This document shows positions 1-10,102 of a stretch of 64,000 bases of DNA, piece by piece. Where the stretch lies: NCBI GenBank assembly GCA_949082785.1, contig CARVLU010000005.1, forward strand, positions 1 through 64,000, in the 5' to 3' direction. The position numbers and the translations under genes were made by a program. The notes under the pieces are model-generated. The model ran no database searches. It was not told where the DNA came from and worked only from the letters and a program-made list of their open reading frames with translations. Positions within the stretch are counted from its first letter, which is position 1, and every line of letters begins with the position of its first letter. This stretch comes from an uncultured Alphaproteobacteria bacterium (GTDB lineage Bacteria; Pseudomonadota; Alphaproteobacteria; Rs-D84).

Positions 1-2426
<2,426 letters not shown>

Positions 2427-2732
2427 ATCTTATGCTTGAAGAGAAAGTCTTCGTACACAATCAAAAAGAACTTGAATGAGTTTTCTAAGCTTTTAGTTGA
2501 TTCTTGTTTCTTAATTGAATTATCACTTTCGTGATTACTCTTTTAGAAAGATTTTTGAGATTATTACGATGTTCAACAAATCAAGAAATCATATTTCTAT
2601 AAAATCTTAACTTGTGACATAAAAACCGATTAACAATGTATTGCTATAAAAGCAGATTCCAGAGAATATTCATTGGAATATTTGGAATCAAAAACATGCA
2701 AATGTTTTTGATTCTAACCCCATCAAAGTAAG
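2427..2732. other. tRNA-Ile to 23S spacer, no gene seen
   Basis: About 306 bases of AT-rich rRNA spacer. I looked for the tRNA-Ala that normally follows tRNA-Ile in proteobacterial rRNA spacers and did not find one. The segment probably includes the 5' half of the 23S processing stem, but its partner lies beyond the window edge. Confidence 0.7.
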
Positions 2733-2809
2733 TGGTGGGTCAGGAAGAACTCGAATCTTCGACCTCCGCTGTATCAGAGCGGCATTCTAACCAACTGAAC
2801 TACTGACCC
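2733..2809 (-). tRNA. tRNA-Ile (anticodon GAU), CCA encoded
   Basis: Folds as a complete 77-nt cloverleaf on the minus strand: acceptor GGGTCAG/CTGACCC, D stem GTTC/GAAT, anticodon stem CCGCT/AGCGG around loop CTGATAC (anticodon GAT), T stem GAAGA/TCTTC, discriminator A and encoded CCA. It sits between 16S and 23S as in most bacterial rRNA operons, but alone, without tRNA-Ala. Confidence 0.96.
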
Positions 2810-2835
2810 AGCAGATTTATTACCCATATCAAAAA

Positions 2836-2853
2836 GAGATGTTCAGACAGTCG
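2836..2853 (-). other. 3' half of the 16S precursor processing stem
   Basis: The minus-strand sequence just downstream of 16S contains CTGTCTGAACATC. It is complementary, apart from one mismatch and a G-U pair, to GATGTGCAGACAG in the 16S leader at 4571-4588. A long helix that loops out the whole 16S is the usual RNase III processing substrate. The pairing is seen directly; the role follows from rRNA operon biology. Confidence 0.7.
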
Positions 2854-2894
2854 CATTCGGATTTGACCGTTTTCGTGGAAACGGTATTCTCTAT

Positions 2895-4396
<1,502 letters not shown>

Positions 4397-4570
4397 TAAA
4401 AAACTTGGTGTTTAAGTCCTGTGCATAAAACAAAGCTGACATATAATATCAGTTCGTCTTTACATATATATATTCGCAAGACAAGTTTTTAACGAGGTTT
4501 AATATGTAAACCTACTACCTGTCTAGGATATGCACATTTGACTTAGTCAAAGTTTGGATATTTCCAAATT

Positions 4571-4588
4571 CAACTGTCTGCACATCCC
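4571..4588 (-). other. 5' half of the 16S precursor processing stem
   Basis: Leader segment whose minus-strand reading GATGTGCAGACAG pairs with CTGTCTGAACATC downstream of 16S (2836-2853). Its position, about 175 nt before the mature 16S 5' end, fits an RNase III-type processing helix. Confidence 0.7.
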
Positions 4589-4709
4589 TTCTTGAATTTT
4601 GATGAGCTGCTTTTATTCACAATGTTGCGGACTTATCAGAGCTATCTGTAAACCGCGGAATTTCAGGGGTTGAGATCTTTTTTGTTTTGTTCTCAACTTG
4701 AAAGCCTGC

Positions 4710-4740
4710 ATAGTATGTGCTCAAACCTTTCAAAAGTCAA
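4710..4740 (-). promoter_or_regulatory. candidate rRNA operon promoter
   Basis: On the minus strand TTGACT (4735-4740) is followed after 19 bases by TACTAT (4710-4715). The spacer is longer than the ideal 17, so the exact -10 is uncertain. It lies about 310 nt upstream of 16S and upstream of the processing stem, the right place for an rRNA promoter. Confidence 0.45.
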
Positions 4741-5162
4741 GCGATTTTTGGAAAATAATTTTAAGAAAGTTTCATTTTTACCCCAAGTCAATAGGAAAAA
4801 GGCCGGATTTCTGGGATTTTTTGGCCATAATTTTTTTTTAATTTTTTTTGTTTTTTTATGAAAAAAAGTCGTTTTTTCGATTCGGGACGGGCCAAAAACC
4901 GATTCAGTGACCCATTTTACCCCCCATTTTTGATAAAAGGCACCCCAATTATTCGACAATGATTCGGATTTCGCCCCCATGATTCGGTTTTTGGCACACG
5001 CCACCCCGCCCCAAACACCCCAAGTAATAGCGTTATATATATACGCGCGCGCGTGCGCGCATAGAAACAGCCGGCATAAAATCACATTCGATTCGGTTGC
5101 CAGTGCCCAAAACCGCAATTTTGTCTTTTCAATCGGGGCTTTTTTATGATATTATGCGTATT
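4741..5162. other. rRNA-distal intergenic region with homopolymer, Z-DNA-type and GATTCGG motifs
   Basis: No convincing gene. It holds long T and A runs (about 4814-4877), four exact GATTCGG heptamers (4879, 4961, 4981, 5090) and a 30-bp perfect alternation of pyrimidine and purine at 5034-5063 (TA repeats running into CG repeats). At the right end TATTAT (5150-5155) lies 7 bases before the start codon at 5163 and may be a -10 box for a leaderless mRNA. Confidence 0.6.
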
Positions 5163-6407
5163 ATGAAATCAAAAATATCTGTTTTGGCGGCCTTGCTGTG
5201 TGTATGGGGGGCCGGCGCCGCACACGCGTCCGATTGTACGGGCGACGGGTGCATTATTGAACCAATTAACCTGGGCGTGGTCCGGGAACCGACCGATTTG
5301 GCCCCGGCCGCGATGATTGCGGAATTTGCGGCGGTCGAATCGCCGACATATCTGACACCGGCGGTGGTGCAACCCACCCCCGTCATGTATCAGATGGTCG
5401 CGCCCGTCACCCCGCGCCCCATTGCCGTTGTCCCCGTCAGTCGGGACGCCCTGGGGACGCCATGGGACGGTGTGCACGGCACATTCCGTCAACGTAAATA
5501 TGACAAAACTGTTGATTGGCGCACCGGCGTGCCAATTTGGGACGATTCGATTTCCCATTACCGGGACAAGGATTTTAGCGATTGGTACGACGAAATGGAC
5601 ATCGAATATGTCCCTGCCGCCGAAGAAAAGGTTGACGACGGCGATTGCAGTGCATCGCAACAGGTCGAAGCGTTATTGGCCCCCCGCCGCCCCAGCGGTG
5701 ATTTATGGCTGAACAATCCGGAAAAGTACCAGGCCCAGGATTTGGGCTGCGCCGTGCGCGACGCATTTAACGTCACCGTGACGGAAAACATGGCCGTGAT
5801 TGAAAATCCGGACGGCTGCCCGTTTGAAAAGCCCGCCGAATGCGACATTTGGCGCCGCAAACCGATGGTTCGCGAAACCGTCGCCCCGCGCAGTAAAAAA
5901 ATCCGCGCGACAAATATCGATGCCTTTATTATCCAGGCAAAGTGCAGCCCCACCATCACCGCAAACGAACCGGTGGCGGCGCCATTGCTGGACCGGTATA
6001 AAATGTTGATGAAATCGGCCCAGGCCTGTTGCACGGACGGCATGGTCTATGCGTTGAAAAATGCCGGCGCGACGGACGGTCTGATTTACAAATTTATGTC
6101 GGACGACGCGAACTTTTATAACCTGGGGGCGCGGTGCCTGATGACGACGGATGCGGAATTTGACACCAAATATCCCAACACCGCGACGGCCGCCGTTGCG
6201 GCGGACGTGCGCAACGGATGTTTGTGCCGCGGACGCCAGTGGTTCACGGCCATGCTGGCCCCATTCCAAGAAGCATGGCGCGCCGCGCCGCAGTTTGCGG
6301 AATCCAAGTTCAATTATACATACACGGACGGCCTGCAACGCCAGGTAACGGTATCGGTCAACAACGACGTTCGCAATGTGTTGAACCAATTGGCCCAGTG
6401 CCCATAA
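5163..6407 (+). CDS. exported cysteine-containing protein of unknown function
   Basis: 414 residues, family not recognised. The chosen ATG gives a clean signal peptide (MKSKISVLAALLCVWGAGAA, then HAS and the mature chain); the longer upstream frame would bury it. No Shine-Dalgarno is visible, and a -10-like TATTAT lies 7 bases upstream, so the mRNA may be leaderless. The mature protein has a Pro/Val-rich N-terminal part, then PRRPSGDLW at residues 174-182, then a C-terminal half with several cysteines (ACCTDG, GCLCRG) that could form disulfides in the periplasm. The same nine-residue motif occurs in the OmpA-like protein at 17137-18546. The gene is monocistronic, ending in a strong terminator. 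Confidence 0.85.
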   Translation: MKSKISVLAALLCVWGAGAAHASDCTGDGCIIEPINLGVVREPTDLAPAAMIAEFAAVESPTYLTPAVVQPTPVMYQMVAPVTPRPIAVVPVSRDALGTPWDGVHGTFRQRKYDKTVDWRTGVPIWDDSISHYRDKDFSDWYDEMDIEYVPAAEEKVDDGDCSASQQVEALLAPRRPSGDLWLNNPEKYQAQDLGCAVRDAFNVTVTENMAVIENPDGCPFEKPAECDIWRRKPMVRETVAPRSKKIRATNIDAFIIQAKCSPTITANEPVAAPLLDRYKMLMKSAQACCTDGMVYALKNAGATDGLIYKFMSDDANFYNLGARCLMTTDAEFDTKYPNTATAAVAADVRNGCLCRGRQWFTAMLAPFQEAWRAAPQFAESKFNYTYTDGLQRQVTVSVNNDVRNVLNQLAQCP

Positions 6408-6435
6408 AAAAATCCCCCACCGGGGGATTTTTTTT
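6406..6435 (+). terminator. rho-independent terminator
   Basis: Hairpin AATCCCCC/GGGGGATT followed by a run of eight T, directly after the stop codon at 6407. Confidence 0.9.
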
Positions 6436-6442
6436 ATCCCCG

Positions 6443-6609
6443 TTGTCATTGCGAGCCATCGGCGAAGCAATCCAGATAATAAGAAACAGACCACTATTCA
6501 CTGGATTGCTTCACTGCGTTCGCAATGACAATGGTGTCTAATTTCCAGGAACTGCATCCCCTTTGTCATTGCGAGCAAGGCGGTACGCCGCCGCGTGGCA
6601 ATCCAGTAA
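6443..6609. repeat. palindromic repeat cluster 1 (CATTGCGAG/CAATCCAG family)
   Basis: Contains TTGTCATTGCGAG...GCAATCCAG, its inverted partner CTGGATTGC...CGCAATGACAA, and a second forward half with the inner palindrome GGCGGTACGCCGCC. It flanks the 3' side of helix-turn-helix cassette A. No transposase is present. This looks like a non-autonomous interspersed repeat. Confidence 0.9.
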
Positions 6610-6631
6610 TAAAATCCCCCATTCGGGGGAT
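6609..6631 (-). terminator. terminator after helix-turn-helix gene A
   Basis: Minus-strand hairpin CCCCCGAATGGGGG followed by ATTTTATTA, just beyond the stop codon at 6636; it abuts the palindromic repeat. Confidence 0.75.
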
Positions 6632-6635
6632 GGCA

Positions 6636-6863
6636 TTACAAATTATCGCGGCTGCGCCGTATCACCAACATTGCAAACGCACCGTGGAAAAACCGGCGCA
6701 GTATGCCAATGTCAAACAACGCCTGGCCACGTTCACATTTTTTGTAATCTTTCTTGCTCATTTTCAACAACGCGGCGGCATCGGCCACACTGATGCGCAG
6801 GTGTTGTCGCGCACACCGCATAATATTGCCGTAATAGTTTGCATCGATTAATAATTTTGCCAT
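6636..6863 (-). CDS. small XRE-like helix-turn-helix protein, copy A
   Basis: 75 residues, starting MAKLLIDANYYGNIM. The segment RISVADAAALLKMSKKDYKK followed by CERG has the spacing of an XRE/Cro-type helix-turn-helix. The C-terminus is basic (LVIRRSRDNL). It is one of four near-identical paralogues here (also 32741, 40407, 59473). Another ATG lies three codons upstream, but this start has the AAAAGGAG spacing used by the other copies. In the QALFDIGIL segment it agrees with copy C and differs from B and D. It is preceded by a structured leader and its own promoter. It may bind DNA or its own leader RNA; no function can be assigned. Confidence 0.85.
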   Translation of the reverse strand: MAKLLIDANYYGNIMRCARQHLRISVADAAALLKMSKKDYKKCERGQALFDIGILRRFFHGAFAMLVIRRSRDNL

Positions 6864-7056
6864 TATTTTCATCTCCTTTTAAGTTAATAAAACACCGCCC
6901 GTAAAAGCACAGGCGGTTGGAGGTTAATAGCTATTCGAAGAAATAGTGTGGCTTATTCGATATATTCGCCACCCTCCAACCAATGGTTGGAATGTTTTAT
7001 GTCATTGCTGACATCTTCGAAACGGGCTATTAAACCCTACACCGGTTACCCAATGC
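6864..7056 (-). ncRNA. structured leader RNA, copy A (candidate attenuator)
   Basis: Transcript start estimated from the promoter. Stems on the minus strand: GGGT/GCCC (7034-7037 with 7024-7027) with loop TTAATA (7028-7033), a GTCA-GCAA-TGAC hairpin with a GNRA loop, CCAACC-ATT-GGTTGG, GTGGC/GCCAC and CTATT/AATAG. Loop TTAATA is exactly complementary to TATTAA at 6924-6929, a pseudoknot whose two strands change together in the other copies. GGTTGGAGG (6973-6981) can pair with CCTCCAACC (6915-6923), which excludes the terminator ACCGCC/GGCGGT (6912-6917 with 6894-6899, then GTTTTATT). Ligand or trigger unknown. Confidence 0.75.
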
Positions 7057-7062
7057 GTGTGA

Positions 7063-7091
7063 ATTATATCGCACATAACGCGATTGTTCAA
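7063..7091 (-). promoter_or_regulatory. sigma70 promoter of cassette A
   Basis: TTGAAC (7086-7091), 17-base spacer, TATAAT (7063-7068), preceded by an AT-rich AATAAATTTAAAT like an UP element. The arrangement is conserved in all four cassettes. Confidence 0.9.
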
Positions 7092-7117
7092 GGAATTTAA
7101 ATTTATTGGTGTGTTTT

Positions 7118-7480
7118 CTGGATTGCCACGCCACTGACGTGGCTCGCAATGACAAGGGTGTTTAATTTCCCGGATACTTCATCCCCTTTGTCATTGCGAG
7201 TGCAGTGACGCAATCCAGTGAATAGTGGTCTGTTCCTTATTATCTGGATTGCCACGCCACTGACGTGGCTCGCAATGACAAGGGTGTTTAATTTCCCGGA
7301 TACTTCATCCCCTTTGTCATTGCGAGTGCAGTGACGCAATCCAGTGAATAGTGGTCTGTTCCTTATTATCTGGATTGCCACGCCACTGACGTGGCTCGCA
7401 ATGACAAGGGTGTTTAATTTCCAGGAACTATATCTCCTTTGTCATTGCGAGGGAGCATCGCGACCGCGGCAATCCAGTAA
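7118..7480. repeat. palindromic repeat array 2, tandem period 125-126 bp
   Basis: TTGTCATTGCGAG begins at 7188, 7314 and 7439. Each unit also has GCAATCCAG, the linker TGAATAGTGGTCTGTTCC, an inverted CTGGATTGCC and the inner palindrome GCCACTGACGTGGC. Reading frames through it repeat themselves and are not genes. Confidence 0.92.
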
Positions 7481-7501
7481 ATAATGTGCGCGCATGCACA
7501 A

Positions 7502-7526
7502 ACAAAAAATCCCGCCGGGGCGGGAT
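7502..7526 (-). terminator. terminator of the lpxD-fabZ operon
   Basis: Minus-strand GC-rich hairpin ATCCCGCCCCGGCGGGAT followed by six T, just past the fabZ stop. Confidence 0.85.
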
Positions 7527-7529
7527 GGA

Positions 7530-7970
7530 CTATTTATCCTTGGTATCCATGATGGCGGTAAAGGTTGCCTCTGCCACCTTTTTCCCGCCGACCATCGCGA
7601 TGCCGTGGAATTTGTACAGACGCATCTTGGACATCAGCAATTCAACGTGCAATTCCAAAACGTCGCCCGGCATGACCATATGGGAAAACTTAATCTTTTC
7701 CATTGTCGTGAAATACCCCAGCGTGCTGCCATCGGTAATCCCCAGATTTTTCAGTGCGATAAAGCATGCCGTTTGGGCCAATGCTTCGACCTGTAATACG
7801 CCGGGCATAATCGGTTTGCCCGGAAAATGGCCCGCACACCAAAATTCGTCATCACGGACATAGTGAATCCCAACACCGCTGGATTCGTTAAATTCGCGGA
7901 TTTCGTCAATCAGGCGCATATCGCCCCGATGCGGAATAATTTTTTCGATACCTGCTGCATCTACCATCAT
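7530..7970 (-). CDS. fabZ: 3-hydroxyacyl-ACP dehydratase FabZ
   Basis: 146 residues, full length for FabZ, the cytoplasmic hot-dog-fold enzyme that dehydrates 3-hydroxyacyl-ACP in fatty-acid elongation. The signature HFPGKPIMPGVLQVEALAQT carries the catalytic His of HFPG and the Glu of VEALAQ; the N-terminal PHRGDMRLIDEI matches the usual PHRxPxLLID with a substitution. It lies 17 bases downstream of lpxD on the same strand, preceded by GGGGGTAAC as a ribosome site. The lpxD-fabZ pair is typical of proteobacteria: both enzymes draw on 3-hydroxyacyl-ACP, linking lipid A and membrane phospholipid supply. Confidence 0.95.
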   Translation of the reverse strand: MMVDAAGIEKIIPHRGDMRLIDEIREFNESSGVGIHYVRDDEFWCAGHFPGKPIMPGVLQVEALAQTACFIALKNLGITDGSTLGYFTTMEKIKFSHMVMPGDVLELHVELLMSKMRLYKFHGIAMVGGKKVAEATFTAIMDTKDK

Positions 7971-7987
7971 GTGTTACCCCCTGTGGT

Positions 7988-9031
7988 TTATTGTTTACTG
8001 TGTTTGCGCAACCACGCATAGTGGCGCATAAATTCTGTGCCGGGTCCGGCCGGATATCCCATGTGCCGTTGGCCCGCGGGAACATCGCGGAAAACCCCGC
8101 TGTTGGCGCCAACTTCGGCATCGTCGCCGATGTGAACGCCATTGGCGACACCCACGTGTCCACCCAACAATGCGCGGTCACCAACGACCGTCCCCCCCGC
8201 CAGGCCGCATCCAGACGCCAAGAAACATTCCGCCCCAACCACGACGCCATGCGCGATTTGGCACAAATTATCAATCTTGGTCCCATCCCCGATGCGCGTG
8301 TCCGTCATCGCACCGCGGTCAATGCACGTGTTTGCGCCGACCGATACCCGGTTGCCCAATACCACGCGTCCCGTATGCGGGATAAATACGTTGTGGCCGT
8401 CCTGGCGGGTGTAACCAAACCCATCCTTGCCAATAATGGCGCCGGCGTTAATGACGCAATCCGCCCCGATGGTGGCGTTTTCAATATGTGCGCCGGTCTG
8501 GATAATCGTGCCCGCGCCAATGGTCACATTGCGCCCGATGTACGCCCCGGGATAAATTTTTACATCCGGTTCAATGACCGCGCCGCGTTCAACGGTCGCA
8601 AATTGCCCGATATAAACGGTCGATTTTTTCCGGAAAAATACCCCGCGTTCCACAACCGCGTTGGGCGACACGCCAAATCGCGGCGGTTCACGGTAAATTT
8701 CCCCCAAAATTTTAACGATGTTGCCGCGCGGGCTGTCGGTAATCAGCAATGTTGCACCCGCCGGGGCGTTTGCCACCTGTTCCGGTTGCAATAAAATCAC
8801 ACTGGCGCGGGTATTTTTCAAAACATCAATCGGCAAAATTTTAAACGCCGCACTGTTTTGTTCCGTGGAATAAAACGCCAATTGTCCGGGCCGCGCATCC
8901 GCGATGGGCGCAACACCACGCACCGGGGTCGCCGCATCACCACGCAGTTCCAATCCAAATTTTTCCGCCAATGCGCCGGCTGTTGTTTCTGTTCCCGCCG
9001 GCATAAACAGGGAACGTAAAAACGTAAACAT
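7988..9031 (-). CDS. lpxD: UDP-3-O-acylglucosamine N-acyltransferase LpxD
   Basis: 347 residues. LpxD transfers a 3-hydroxyacyl chain from ACP to the 2-amino group of UDP-3-O-acylglucosamine, the third step of lipid A synthesis, in the cytoplasm. Residues 1-100 form the uridine-binding domain (RGVAPIADARPGQLAF). Residues about 105-320 form the left-handed parallel beta helix of hexapeptide repeats (for example IGAGTIIQTGAHIENATIGA) with the conserved TKIDNLCQIAHGV block whose His is the catalytic base. The promoter TATAAT ends only 6 bases before the ATG, so the mRNA is probably leaderless. It forms an operon with fabZ. Confidence 0.96.
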   Translation of the reverse strand: MFTFLRSLFMPAGTETTAGALAEKFGLELRGDAATPVRGVAPIADARPGQLAFYSTEQNSAAFKILPIDVLKNTRASVILLQPEQVANAPAGATLLITDSPRGNIVKILGEIYREPPRFGVSPNAVVERGVFFRKKSTVYIGQFATVERGAVIEPDVKIYPGAYIGRNVTIGAGTIIQTGAHIENATIGADCVINAGAIIGKDGFGYTRQDGHNVFIPHTGRVVLGNRVSVGANTCIDRGAMTDTRIGDGTKIDNLCQIAHGVVVGAECFLASGCGLAGGTVVGDRALLGGHVGVANGVHIGDDAEVGANSGVFRDVPAGQRHMGYPAGPGTEFMRHYAWLRKHSKQ

Positions 9032-9037
9032 GGGCCG

Positions 9038-9066
9038 ATTATACGCCGAAAAGATTCAAAATCAAA
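9038..9066 (-). promoter_or_regulatory. lpxD promoter, probably giving a leaderless mRNA
   Basis: TTTGAT (9061-9066), 17-base spacer, TATAAT (9038-9043). The predicted transcription start coincides with the A of the lpxD ATG at 9031. Confidence 0.7.
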
Positions 9067-9099
9067 GCATAAAATCAAATCCCCCGCCGTGTGGCGTGG

Positions 9100-9296
9100 T
9101 TGGTACTGGATTGCCGCGCCATACCGGCGCCCCGCAACGCCAAAGGGGACGCAGTGCCTGGAAATTAAATACCCCTGTCATTGCGAGTGTAACGAAGCAA
9201 TCCAGTCAAATCATGAACTATTCCTTATTATTCCTGGATTGCCGCGGTCGTCCGTCTTCGCTGCGCTACGTCGCGACTCACTTGCAATGACAACGG
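9100..9296. repeat. palindromic repeat cluster 3
   Basis: Halves of the CATTGCGAG/CAATCCAG family at about 9105, 9177 and 9234-9293, with inner palindromes different from the other clusters. It lies just upstream of the lpxD promoter. No helix-turn-helix cassette is attached. Confidence 0.88.
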
Positions 9297-9317
9297 GGAT
9301 GAATGCGGGGGCACAAA

Positions 9318-9342
9318 CAAAAAATCCCGCCGGGGCGGGACA
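9318..9342 (-). terminator. terminator of the 10102-12024 / 9347-10102 operon
   Basis: Minus-strand hairpin TCCCGCCCCGGCGGGA followed by six T. It is nearly the same as the fabZ terminator. Confidence 0.85.
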
Positions 9343-9346
9343 GGAA

Positions 9347-10102
9347 TTATTTTGCCTGGGTGGCACGCTGCTTATTCTGGTCATCTTCGATTTTGCGCAT
9401 CACCTGGATATTCAAATCATACGCGCACGCATTGACCGCATCGCGATTGGTCGCAATTTTATTGCACGTTGTCAATTCGCCGCCCTGGGGGGTGGTGTAT
9501 TTGCCGGCCGCCCCCGAAATCGCGCCATACGATACGGCAAAGCCCAAATCTTTGTCCAATTGGCGTTTGGCGTCGCCAATATTGCCGCCCGCCACCGCGT
9601 TCAAGACAATGCGGATATTGTTTTGCAGACATTGCAGACCGGCCGTCGTACTGGTTTTCAGCAAACAGTTTTCGGCCCCGCTTAACACTACGTTGCGGTC
9701 ACCGGAACGGTATGACCCGGACGACCCGCCATTGTCATCGGTGGCACCGGCGGCCTGTAATTTGGTGGTCAAAATCGCCTTTTCCAACTGGGTGCGGAAA
9801 CGGCGGATGGTCGCATCCAGATATTCATATTGTTTGTACATCTGTTGCGTCATGACGGTTGTTTTCAGCGCAACCACGTCCCGCATCAGCTGTTTGTCGG
9901 CATCACTTTCCGGATTTTGGACCAAACCGATATTATACGCATGCGTCGTGCACAGCGCCAATTCAGCCGAAATGCGGTCATTGTCTTCCCGGCTACAACC
10001 ATTGTCGGCGGCGCGTACCGGCATCACCATGGCCGCACAAATGACCACGGTCGCCCCCAGCATTTTCATCCCGGCAAAGATTTTGTGTTCTGATATTTTC
10101 AT
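9347..10102 (-). CDS. exported protein of unknown function
   Basis: 251 residues, no family recognised. The N-terminus has a signal-peptide core (MLGATVVICAAMVMPVRAAD), so the mature protein is probably periplasmic or outer-membrane associated. It contains six cysteines in the mature part, a mid-region predicted helical (TQQMYKQYEYLDATIRRF) and a Gly/Ser-rich stretch (DDNGGSSGSYRSGDRN). Its ATG overlaps the stop codon of the upstream 640-residue protein by one base (TAATG), so the two are probably translationally coupled and may act together. It is followed by a strong terminator. Confidence 0.8.
   Translation of the reverse strand: MKISEHKIFAGMKMLGATVVICAAMVMPVRAADNGCSREDNDRISAELALCTTHAYNIGLVQNPESDADKQLMRDVVALKTTVMTQQMYKQYEYLDATIRRFRTQLEKAILTTKLQAAGATDDNGGSSGSYRSGDRNVVLSGAENCLLKTSTTAGLQCLQNNIRIVLNAVAGGNIGDAKRQLDKDLGFAVSYGAISGAAGKYTTPQGGELTTCNKIATNRDAVNACAYDLNIQVMRKIEDDQNKQRATQAK

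Noticed and set aside
5703..6494. 263-codon minus-strand frame opposite the first exported protein
   Set aside because: It runs through the terminator and repeat, and its product is basic and unlike any protein family.
6864..7056. Cobalamin or other known riboswitch as identity of the leader
   Set aside because: The conserved boxes of cobalamin, TPP, SAM and glycine riboswitches were not found, though I could not run a covariance search.
7103..7381. Minus-strand frame encoding a repeated peptide (IQIIRNRPLFTGL)
   Set aside because: It is a translation of the tandem palindromic repeat; similar frames occur in every repeat array (for example 33295-33525).
6443..7480. Insertion sequence remnants around cassette A
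   Set aside because: No transposase fragment in any frame; only non-coding repeat and the cassette.
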